The notes beneath the pieces are model-generated. The model was given only the letters and a program-made list of their open reading frames with translations, made no database searches and had not been told where the DNA came from. Position numbers and translations under genes: made by a program. Below are positions 31,001 to 41,635 of a stretch of 64,000 bases of DNA, piece by piece. This stretch comes from Azolla caroliniana. Lineage: Eukaryota > Polypodiophyta. Location of the stretch: NCBI GenBank assembly GCA_043228905.1, contig JBHGNT010000011.1, positions 4,092,001 to 4,156,000 of the forward strand, in the 5' to 3' direction. The first letter of the stretch is position 1. Every line of letters begins with the position of its first letter.

Positions 31001-33834
31001 CGATGATCAAACTTCTCACGGAGTTTCGCGACGTATTCGCCTGGTCATACGAAGACATGCGAGGGCTGGACCCTCAATTATATCAGCATCAGATCCACTT
31101 AGGCAAGGACGCGAAACCAGTGGCGCAAAGACGTTACCGAATGAACCCCAACTACGCCGCCAAAGTGAAGGAGGAAATCGACAAACTCCTAAGAGTGGGC
31201 TTCATCCGGCCGGTAAAGAAAGCGACGTGGCTGAGCCCCATCGTCGTCGTCCCAAAGAAGAACGGTAAAATCCGCGTGTGTGTAGATTACAGGAAACTAA
31301 ATGCAGCCACAATTACGGATGCATTCCCTCTTCCGTTCACGGATGGAGTACTGGATGCCGTCGCCGGCCATGAAGTTTATAGCTTTCTAGACGGGTTCAG
31401 CGGTTACAATCAAATCCGGATGCACCCTGACGACCAGGAGAAGACAGCGTTCGTCACCGAATGGGGGGTGTTTGTGGCCGAAGTAATGATGTTCGGCCTA
31501 AAAACGGCACCAGCAACTTTCCAGCGAATCATCATGGAGATCTTCGGCGAATACATTCCTGCCTTCATGCAGGTTTTCCTGGATGATTTTGCAGTCTATA
31601 GCCGGGGAAAAGACCATTTGCAGCACCTACGGTTATGCCTTGAAAAGTGTAGGTTATACCGGCTAAGCTTAAACCCAGCAAAATGCATCTTTGGAGTGTC
31701 AAGTGGAATCTTACTGGGACACATTGTAAGTAAGGAGGGCATTGCGGTCGACCCAGACAAAGTAAACGCGATACTAGGGGCACCGGCGCCGAAAACGGCC
31801 AAAGCACTAAGCCGATTCTTAGGACAGATCCGGTGGCACAGCCGGATGCTCCGTCACTTGGCTGACTTGGCTACACCATTACACACCGCGGTACATCGGA
31901 CACCGTTCCAATGGACGGATACGGAGGATAAGGCATACAATGCCCTGAAGGTACTTTTGTCGCAAGCACCCGTCGTGCAGCCTCCGGATTGGAGCAAGGA
32001 ATTTCATGTATTCGTTGACGCTTCCAACATCGCTATCGGCAGCGCCTTAATGCAACTTACGGAGCCCAAATGGTACCGGCCGGTATATTACGCCAGCCGG
32101 AAGCTGTCCCAAGCGGAGAAGAACTATTCGACTACGGAACGGGAGGCCCTGGGCATGATCTACAGTGTCACAAAGTTTCGGCATTACCTATTGGGAAGGA
32201 AGTTCTCCTTTCATGTGGATCACTCGGCGCTCCTATACTTAGTGTCCAAGGCGTCCCTGACCGGTAAGTTGGCCCGTTGGACCTTGCTGTTGCAGGAGTT
32301 CGAATTCGAGATCTTCCACCGGCCCGGTATCCAGCATGCCGTAGCAGACTACCTGAGCCGGTTAGAGTCCGGAGAATCAGGCGACGGAGTAGCGGATGAA
32401 TTCCCGGACGCAGAGTTATTCCGTATCACCCCGGAAACGGCAGCGGACGACACGGTGGCATCAGAAGATAGGTGGCTGACAAACATGCACCAGTTCCTAA
32501 GCACGGGCCTGCCACCTGAGGAAATGAACAGGGACGAGAGGAAACGACTGGCGGTGCAGAGCCGCAATTTCTGTCTGTTACGGGACACTCTCTACCACAA
32601 AGGAGCAGATGGAATATGGAGACGGGTAGTCCGTAGTGACGAGAAACAAGTAATCTTACGGGAAGCACACTGTGGGGTTGCCGGAGGACACTATGCCGGG
32701 GAAGCGACGGCAAGGAAAGTATGGCAGAGCGGCTTATGGTGGCCCACGACGTTAAAAGACGCCGTCAAGTATGCTAAGGAATGTGACCTATGCCAACGAA
32801 TGGGCCAGCCTACGGAGCAAGCACGGATGCCACACCAACCGGTACTTCCACTAGAGCCATTCCAGAAGTGGGGGTTGGATTTTGTCGGACCATTCAAGCC
32901 ACCGGCAATGAGAACGGGTAATCGTTATGTCATCGTGGCAACAGATTATTGCACTAAATGGGTGGAGGCTAAGGCTTTGAGAGACAATACCGCGTCATCC
33001 ACAGCAAAATTTCTGTACGAGAACATTTGGTGCCAATATGGATGTCCGATTGAATTAATCAGCGACCAAGGAGGGCACTTCCTCGGCCAGGTAGTTGAAA
33101 GCTTAACAACGTTCTATGCCGTGGTCCATAAACGGAGCACACCGTACTACCCACAAGCGAACGGGTTAGCAGAGTCCACCAACAAAACGCTGCAGAACAT
33201 TCTCCGCAAAATCGTCAATGAAAACCGGACGGACTGGGATACAAAGCTCCATAGCGCGCTATGGGCGTACCAAACGGCATACAAAACAAGTATCCGGACA
33301 ACGCCGTTCCGGTTAGCGTTCGGCTTAGAGGCGGTCATGTCGGTGGAGTTTCAGGTACCAAGCTTATGGATCCAACTACGGGAACGGCTGAATGAAAAGG
33401 AGTCGGAGGAAATGCGGCTAGCAGCACTATGCGAACTAGAGGAGCAACGGCTGGCCAGCATCCTACACATGGAACTGGAGCAACGACGACGGAAAGCGTT
33501 CGTTGACCGTCACCGGAAAGGTAATGAAAAGATGTTCGAAATCGGAAAGCCGGTGCTAGTATTCCAAACAAGGATGGGCAAGATGCCGGGTAAACTCCGG
33601 TTCAGATGGATAGGCCCGTATTGCCTGACACGGGAATACAACGGGTCCTATCAGTTAGGGACACTTGCCGATGAAGTACTAGGCAAGTGGGTCAACGGAT
33701 TTAGATTAAAGCCCTATAAAAGACCGATGCCAAAGAACCCGTTTATGCAGACCACCGGCACTATACCGGGACCGGTACGGATGGAAGAAAAAGACGACGG
33801 GGAACCAGTAGCAGAGGCGAAGGAAGACTGGTAA
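28012..33834 (+). pseudogene. Gypsy B Gag-Pol polyprotein, one in-frame stop
   Basis: 1,940 codons in one frame with one stop, TAG at 30916-30918, where A and C have CAG. Order by residue: acidic/PE-rich 70-210; gag core ~215-385; knuckles CTICLNVGHSAVEC (~410) and CVICQSKSHTTDRC (~427); Arg/Tyr/Asp-rich stretch ~470-560; third knuckle CYYCKQEGHYSNQC (~601); protease VIDGGSGVNVIS (~768); RT DYRKLN (~1092), FLDGFSGY, FLDD (~1190); RNase H FVDAS (~1335); integrase HCGVAGGH..CDLC (~1554-1595), LDFVGPF, SDQGGHF, NGLAEST; C-terminal GPYCLTREYNGSY (~1865). ATG 28012 is chosen because A and C start alike. The terminal TAA at 33832 comes from copia sequence. Confidence 0.92.
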
Positions 33835-35240
33835 TGCACCTCAATGTGCTTGGTCCAAGCGTGAAATACGGGGTTTTTCACAAGTTGGATGTTGTTGAGG
33901 TTGTCGCAATAGATCGTTGTTGGAGCGGACACTTCCACATGCAAATCCCATAATAGTCGTTTTAGCCAAATGACTTCACACGTAGCGACAGTCGCCCCTC
34001 GATATTCGGCCTCCATGCTCGACAGTGCTACTGTCGGCTGCTTCTTACTACTCCATGCGATCGCCACACTTCCCATTGAGAATGCGTATCCGGATGTGGA
34101 TCTACAATCATTAGCATTTCCGGCCCAATCAGCATCCTTGTAGCCAACTAACTGTTCGGCTACGCCTGCCCGATAAAGCAACACCATGTCCTTAGTGCCG
34201 CTGACATATCGCAATATCCTTTGCGTGCACTGAAGTTGTTTGGTTGTGGGTGGCGACATAAATTGACTGATCAAGTCGACCGAGTAGCTGAGATCCGTCC
34301 GAGTGATTGTCAAGTAAATAAGGCTTCCGACAATCTGTCGAAACCGTGTCGGGTCGCATGCCTTTCCCAAATCTCGGCGAAGCTTGACATTTCTATCCAG
34401 AGGGGTCGAGATGGGCTTACAATCTGCCATCCCGAACTTGAGGAGCATATTCAGTGCGTAGTGACGCTAGCTTATCAATATGCCTTCGGTGGTACGGATC
34501 ACTTCGATCCCGAGGAAGTAATGAAGGTCTCCAAGATCCTTCATTTCGAATGAAGCCGCAAGCTGAGACTTTACACGGCCTATTTCATCTAGGTCAGCAC
34601 CGGCGATGACTAGATCATCAATATAGAGTAAAAGACTAACCGGTCCATGTCAACCTTGCTGAACGAACAATGAGGACTCCGACTTTGATGGTGCAAACCC
34701 CATCTTACACAACCATTGCATAATCTTCGCGTTCCAAACTGCCGAAGTGTTATGTTTGGATAGAAATCCAGGGGGTTGTACCATGTACACCTGTTCCTCA
34801 AGATCTCCTTGTAGGAACGCATTCTTTATATCCATTTGATGTAAGTGCCACCCCTTCGCCGCTGCTACGGCTAGTAGAACATGCACGGTGGTCATCTTCG
34901 CGATCGGCGCGAAGGTCTCGTCGTGGTCGTCGTCGTGTTTCTACGCATAGCCTTTTGCAACTAATCGGGCCTTGTAGCGGTTGACAGAGCCGCCGGTGTT
35001 GTACTTGACCTTGTACACCCACCTACATCCAATCGCTTTCACGCCCTTCAGTGCGTCAACTAGGTCCCAAGTCTTGTTGTCTGATAACGCACGCATCTCT
35101 TCCTCCATCACGGCATGCCAGTTCACGTCTTTCGCCACTTCTATGTAGCTCTCCGGCTCACGCACTTCCACCACTCGCGTCATGTATGCATAATGGTGTG
35201 CCATGTAGTCATTATACCCGTATCTCTTTATGGGGTTCTT
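33829..35240 (-). pseudogene. Copia M RT and RNase H, right of gypsy B
   Basis: Leftward: RT start HHYAYMTRVVEVREPESY and NKTWDLVDALKGVKAIG (34941-35204); after a frameshift [22 protein letters not shown] (34650-34895), with a small deletion removing the LKKSLYGLKQ motif; YIDD at 34614-34625; then DCKPISTPLDRN, TRTDLSYSV, KDADWAG, VALSSMEAEYRG. The first 107 bp duplicate 27436-27542. The last bases TTCTT (35236-35240) are the gypsy C target copy. Confidence 0.85.
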
Positions 35241-35710
35241 TGTTACCGGCCGGCAAAGAAGCCTAAAGGAGGTCCAAACTCCAAACCAGAGTGTGAAAGG
35301 AATAGTTATTCGGGAACTGTTGGAATTAGTAGTCTTAATATATACATATTATTATATAAGAAGATGTGGACGGACGGACCGGAATCGGTATGCCGATCCG
35401 GATCCGGAACAATTCCGTAAAGGTGCCGTTTGGCACCATTTTGTATTTCGCACCGGAGACCTATATAAAGGCCCGGTTACAATGTAATCAGGAGTGGATA
35501 ATTAATAAAGCTTATGGTCTTAATCTTCAAGTGTTGATTACCGTTCTGTGATTATTGTCATATCTTACTCGTGTTAATTACGAATGGTTAAGTAATCGAT
35601 TAAGGTCTAATTAAGCGTTGTGTCATAAGTCATTCTGCCGTACCACCCTTTGGTGACGTGTCCTAAGTGGACACCTTGTGTTAGGCTGTTGTCCGGCCCT
35701 AGCAATAACA
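35241..35710 (+). repeat. 5' LTR of gypsy C
   Basis: 470 bp, TGTTACCGGCCGG..AATAACA. TATATAAA at 35462-35469 is a likely TATA box, followed by GGCCCGG as in B. Confidence 0.95.
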
Positions 35711-35716
35711 CAGTTT

Positions 35717-35734
35717 TTGGCGACCACAATTCCT
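35717..35734 (+). promoter_or_regulatory. Primer-binding site of gypsy C
   Basis: TTGGCGACCACAATTCC shortly after the LTR; one base different from A and B. Its first 11 bases (TGGCGACCACA) would pair with a tRNA ending TGTGGTCGCCA, possibly tRNA-Arg. Confidence 0.65.
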
Positions 35735-35765
35735 GCATTATCGCAGAGAACAGCCGCAGGAATGG

Positions 35766-38609
35766 ATGACGAGGCCAACAGACGACCCGCTTACGGAGAG
35801 AGCACGAAGACTGGCTGAAAGGAGACGGTGGCGAGAGGCTTTTTAGCAAGCAGTGGAAGAAATCCGAACGGATCGATCATTTTCCAAAGTGATCCGGAAA
35901 GTGGCGGAGGAGTCGCTCCATCTGCAACAAAACGCCTACCCGGACGAAGGAAGCAGCTTAAGCAACCTCCGGGAAGCCGAAACCCTTCTCCAGGCCCTGG
36001 CCGGAAGAGAAGGCGAATCCGAAGCATTCTCAGCACTGGAATCGGATTCACAAGGGGGTTACAGCGCGCATACGAACTATCGCAGCAGTAACGACACCCC
36101 AGGAGGACCGGAGGACGAGGAGTCGGATACTTTACCGACACCGGAACCAGAGTTGGTAGACCAAGAACTTCCGGCACTCGTCGTGGAGCAACCTCCGGAG
36201 ACGGAAGTACATCGGCAAAAACCTCCAACACCGGAAGTCGAGCCAGTAACACCAAAGGAAAACCAGCAAAGACCTCAGACGCCGGCGGAACAGCAGGAAA
36301 GACTACCAACACCGCCAGACCGCGTACCGACACCGGACGACGATATGTCGTTCCAATACTCCAAGTATCGGGATGACCCGGACGCGGAGGCTCATGTTCA
36401 CACATTTGAACAAACATGAGAAGCAAACCATGTGTCACAACAGTTAACCGCGGCAGAAGAGGAACGATCTAAGATAGCCGAATTCAGCGTGACATTAGAA
36501 GGACCGGCCTTCAGATGGCACCGGACGCAGGATCGCAGCACCATCACCACCTTTGCGGACCTGAAAGACAAATTCTTGCACTTCTTCCAGAAGGAGGTGG
36601 ATCAGCGAGAAATGGTGGGCTTATTTTACACAATTCAGCAAGACCCCGACGAGAGCATCCCACAGTTTGTCATCCGGTTTCAACGGATGCATAGTCAGCT
36701 AACCCGCACACCTCCAGAAGAAGAAACGCGGGCTATATTTTTAGCCGCGCTCCGGGAACCTCTACGAACGGTATGCACGGTCATTGACTTTCGCACAAGC
36801 ACCGTCGACCAGGTCATCGACCGGGTTCGAGAAATGGAGAAAACGAACTCTTGGCTAACAATGGGAGCCCTCCAACGAGCATTACCAACCGATGAGGATC
36901 TCCGTTTCCGGCAAGCAATCCAATGCACGACTTGCTTGAATTCCGGACACTCCTCACTGGAGTACACCATGAGGACGCACTGCTTACTCTGCCAATCTAC
37001 GAGCCACACGATGGACCGGTGCGAATATAACCTATTGAATCGGCAAGCTCCACCAGTCCGGCAAATCGAGCCACGTAGCAACCGAGACAAAGAAGACGAA
37101 CGTTGGCGACGAGAGGAGCGATATCGACCGGCACAAGATGTCCGGTACGACAATCGGCGAGACAACTACGACCGGTACAAGAGATACGACAAGTACCGAG
37201 AATACAATGGACGGTATGAGCATCACAACCGGGATCACTCCCCCGGGTACCACCAACGACGGGAGGAGTACGGGAGGTATGACGACCAACCCCGGCAAGG
37301 GTACCGCAACAAAAAGAACTTTAATAAAAAACGGCATTTCAAAAACGGGATCCACCCACGTGAACCGGAAAAAGGCGCCTCAAGCAGCCAACCAGACTAG
37401 AGCCCCGCGGTTACCACAAGTCCTCCACCGGGTACAGGAAACAATGCCGAGTCCAGCAACACCCGGAAAGCATATTGCTATTACTACCGGCAAGAAGGAC
37501 ATTATAGTAATCAATGTCCGGCAAAAAGCTACGATAAGTGACCGGCAGTAAACATGGTAGTCGCCGAAGTCGCAGACCTCCAGCAGGTCACCACAAGGTC
37601 GAAGGGGAAGACAACGGAATGGAAGACGCAAGAGGCCATCCGGAAACAAGCAACAGAATGGGTAAAAAAGGCCAATGAGCGAAACGTAGTAGAACTCGCG
37701 CAACAGAAGGAGAACACCGAAGAGCTCGCCGGAAGCAGTCAGTCCGAAAACGCGACATGGCAGGTATTGCAGGAATGCTAGATCACGCTGCCGTTGGGAC
37801 GACTCTTGCAGCTAGTACCAAGATTCACAGAAGGACTCAAGGAAGGCATGACGACAGGCGAAACACCACCGGCTCCGGCATTCTTCTCAGATCCGGAGGA
37901 GGGACCGGCCGTGGTGGACACCAACAGTCCGGCAATTACGGCCATTGTGAAAGGGAAAGAACTCCCCGGCACAATAATAGACGGAGGCTCCGGCGTTAAT
38001 GTAATCAGCCTACGGACATGCGATGCTCTTGGAATCTGAGAGTGGGAGCCATGTCCGTTCTGGCTCCGAATGGCTGACACAAGTTCGGTGCGACCAACAG
38101 GATTAATACGGAATTTGGAAGTAACCATCGGGGGCCACACATTCCGAATCTCAGTCGTAGTTCTCCAGTTGTAGGCTCAAGGAACGTACCCATTATTGTT
38201 GGGACGTCCTTGGTTAAAAACGGCCCATATCAAGGAGAATTGGAGGAATATGATTACGTTCCGGCGGGGAAAAGCGGAGGTACGGGTACCAACACAACAA
38301 AGGAAGGGCACCGGCAAGGACCTGACACCGTTATATGCGGAGTGTGTCAATATGCTGGAGGGATTCGTTGACGAAGAAGAAGAGTAGTACTTGCTGGAGA
38401 ACCCGAAGATTGTACCCCTCTTCGAAATTGACGTCGCGAAGGCGGTATCACCCTACTTACTGCAACCGGACAAAACCGAAGCGGAACCGGATAAAGAAGC
38501 AATCCAGGAGTTACGGCATGCGCAGGAGGCGTTGGAAAGGGAAATGGCCATATCCCAGCGCGTAAAAGCGTCCCAATTAGAAGAAGTAAATCTAGGAACG
38601 GCGGAGTAG
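35766..38609 (+). pseudogene. Gypsy C Gag and protease region
   Basis: Start MTRPTDD at 35766, same frame throughout. Gag core near 36345-36840 (SKYRDDPDAEAH, QFVIRFQRMHSQL). Knuckles CTTCLNSGHSSLEY (last Cys changed) and CLLCQSTSHTMDRC, then an Arg/Tyr/Asp-rich stretch. The third knuckle reads CYYYRQEGHYSNQC, so a zinc Cys is Tyr. Protease IDGGSGVNVIS is intact near 37978. Stops at 35844, 36417, 37398, 37539, 37779, 38037, 38172, 38385 and 38607. Confidence 0.88.
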
Positions 38610-41231
38610 GCAAAACCAGTACACATCGCCAAAGAAATGAATGCAGAGAACAAAACGGCGATAATTACACTCCTCAACGAGTTTCGCGACGTCTTTGCCT
38701 AGTCGTACGAGGATATGAGAGGCCTGGATCCTCAATTTTATCAGCACCAGATACATCTAAGCAAAGGTCAAGAGAAAACGGCTTTCGTCACCGAATGGGG
38801 AGTGTTTGTTGCGGTGGTGATGATGTTCGGGCTGAAAACGGCACCAGCAACATTCCAACGGATCATCATGGAGATCTTTGGCGAATACATACGGGCTTTT
38901 ATGCAGGTGTTCCTTGACGATTTCGCCATCTATAGTAGAGAAGAAGATCATTTGCAGCATCTCAGACTATGTCTAGAGAAGTGTAGGGCGTACCGGCTAA
39001 GCTTGAATCCGGCGAAGTGTGTATTTGGAGTGGCCAGAGAAACGCTACTAGGGCATATAGTAAGCAAGGAAGGCATTGCCGTAGATCCAGACAAAGTGAA
39101 AGCAATCCGGGAAGCACCAGCCCCGGCAACGGCAAAGGCATTGAGCCGTTTCCTAGGACAAATCCGCTGGCATAGCCGTATGCTCCGATATTTGGCAGAC
39201 CTGGCTCCACCTCTGCATACGGCAGTACATCGAACACCGTTCCAATGGACCGACATCGAAGACAAGGCGTACCGGGCACTAAAGTTGTTATTGTCACAAG
39301 CACCGGTAGTGCAGCCTCCCGATTGGAGTAAAGAATTTCATGTGTTCGTGGACGCTTCCGATATCGCAATCGGCAGCGCGCTCATGCAGCTTACCGAGCC
39401 AAGGTGGTACCGGCCAGTGTACTATGCCAGCCGGAAGCTATCCCAAGTGGAGCGAAATTATTCTACCACGGAAAGGGAAGCTTTAGGAATGATCTACAGT
39501 GTAACAAAATTCAGGCATTATTTATTGGGAAGAAAGTTCTCCTTCCATGTGGATCATTCGGCACTCCTTCACCTAGTATCCAAAGCGTCACTTACCGGTA
39601 AGCTGGCCCGGTGGACTTTGTTGTTGCAAGAGTTTGAATTCGAGATATTCCACCGACCCGGCATACAGCATGCGGTCGCAGATTATCTAAGTCGGCTAGA
39701 TTCCGGGGAGACAGGGAACGGAGTACCGGACGAGTTTCCGAATGCAGAGCTTTTTCGAGTCACCACTAAAACGGCAACAGATGAAACGGTGGCACAAGAA
39801 GATAAGTGGCTAACTAATATGCACCAGTTTCTGAGCACCGGATTGCCGCCGGAGGAGATGAACCGAGACGAGAGAAAACGCTTAGCGGTACAGAGCCGGC
39901 ACTTCTGTTTATTACAGGACACGCTATACCACAAAGGTGCGGACGGTATCTGGCGACGAGCGGTGCGCAGCGACGAGAAAGAGGTAATACTACGGGAGGC
40001 ACACTGCGGAGTCGCCGGAGGCCATTATGCCGGAGATGCGACGGCAAGGAAAGTATGGCAAAGTGGCCTATGGTGGCCAACCACATTGAAAGATGCAGTC
40101 TGGTATGCGAAGGAGTGTGATCTATGCCAATGAATGGGTCAGCCAACGGAACAAGCTCCGATGCCACACCAGCCAATCCTGCCACTAGAACCATTCCAGA
40201 AATGGGGGTTGGATTTCGTCGGGCCATTCAAACCACCAGCAATGAGAACCGGCAACCGGTATGTGATCGTCGCGACGGATTACTGCACTAAGTGGGTGGA
40301 AGCGAAAGCCTTACGAGACAACATCGCGGTGTCAACAGCTAAATTCTTATACGAATCCATTTGGTGCCGGTACAGATGCCCCATAGAACTGATAAGCGAC
40401 CAAGGAGGGCACTTTTTTGGACAGGTGGTAGAAAGTTTGACGACGTTCTATGTGGTAGTACATAAAAGAAGCACACCGTACTATCCGCAAGCAAATGGGT
40501 TAGCTGAGTTGACGAACAAAACGCTCCAAAATATCCTCCGGAAGATCGTCAATGAAAATCGGACAGATTGGGACACAAAGTTGCACAGTGCACTCTGGGC
40601 TTACCGGACAGCGTACAAAACAAGCATCCGGACAACATCGTTCCGGTTAGCATTCGGATTGGAGGCCGTCATGTCGGTCGAGTTCCAAGTACCAAGCTTA
40701 CAGATTCAGATTAAGGAACGACTGAACGAAAAGGAATCAGAGGCAATTCAGTTAAAGGCTCTGTGCAAACTTGAAGAACACCGACTGGCGAGCATTATGC
40801 ACCTGGAATTGGAACAACAGAGACGGAAAGCATTTGTAAATCGGCACCGAAAGGGAAACGAAAAAATGTTCGGGACCGGCAAGCCGGTACTCGTGTTCCA
40901 GACCCGGATGGGCAAAATGCCAAGTAAACTACGGTTTAGATGGACCGGACCGTACTGGATCACACGCGAGTTCAATGGGTCCTACCAGTTGGGGACACTT
41001 GTCGGAGAAGTGCTGGGAAAATGGGTCAACGGATTTAGATTAAAACCATACAAAGGACCTATGCCTAAGAACCCATTTGAATCAGACGCCGGCAGGCCAA
41101 CCATAACAGCAACCGGTGAAGATGACGGCTACCACCAAGCCAGTAAGGAGGAGCATGAGCCGGCAAACCGACAAGAGGCTGGCGAGTTGCACGCTTCGGG
41201 CAAAGGTCCGACAGGACCGGAGAACAACTAA
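38610..41231 (+). pseudogene. Gypsy C RT, RNase H and integrase with an RT deletion
   Basis: Same frame as gag. Stop TAG 38700-38702 (B has TGG). At about 38766 HQIHLSKG jumps to QEKTAFVTEWG: about 103 codons present in B are absent, including DYRKLN and the FLDGFSGY catalytic Asp. FLDDFAIYS remains. RNase H FVDAS and HVDHSALLHL; integrase HCGVAGGH..CDLC; stop TGA 40131-40133 (B has CGA); then LDFVGPF, SDQGGHF, NGLAELT and GPYWITREFNGSY. Ends at 41231. Confidence 0.9.
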
Positions 41232-41635
41232 CCACACAAGTTAATCAAAAAAATAATAATAATAAAGGAGCGAATCAAATAAATCATGGAAAGGAGTGGT
41301 GGAAACGGCCATGCACACGAGGAGTAAAGAGGCACGTCGAAAAGGTACGAGGAGCTATCAATAGGACATTAAACCACCGCCACATGGCACGCAATGCTAT
41401 TATAGTACACGACCTGCACATGAGGAGGCTCGAAAAAGGCGCCAAGATGCAGAGAGAAAAAACCCCACGCATTGAGACCTTCTCCTATCGTGAACCAAGG
41501 AGAACAGACGCAGAGCGACGCGTAAAGGTAAATCGTAGAGAGCTCGCACACAGAGAACCCCCTCCCTCAGAACTTTCTCTCTCACATTCTTCCCAACATC
41601 AAACCTCTCTGACGCTCTCCGACCTTGACACAGAG
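41232..41635 (+). promoter_or_regulatory. Spacer between pol and ORF3 of gypsy C
   Basis: About 400 bp with no conserved coding. It contains an A-rich (AATAAT) stretch near 41250, a weak CTATTATAG box near 41397 and a CT-rich leader-like stretch at 41560-41620 just before the ORF3 ATG. It could be a promoter leader or splice-acceptor region. Confidence 0.35.

Larger units (their letters stand above)
27543..33828 (+). mobile_element. Gypsy element B, 3' truncated
   Basis: Has a 5' LTR (27543-27960), primer site and a nearly intact gag-pol, but ends inside the C-terminal tail of pol. The rest of pol, any ORF3, and the 3' LTR are gone. At about 33829 it switches to copia M sequence at a TGGTAATGC stretch, repeating 107 bp of M already present left of the element. 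No simple insertion gives this structure. Confidence 0.9.

Noticed and set aside
33714-34448. Open minus-strand frame of 244 codons running from copia M RNase H into gypsy B antisense
   Set aside because: It crosses the B/M joint; its C-terminal part is antisense of gypsy pol, so it is a chance chimera.
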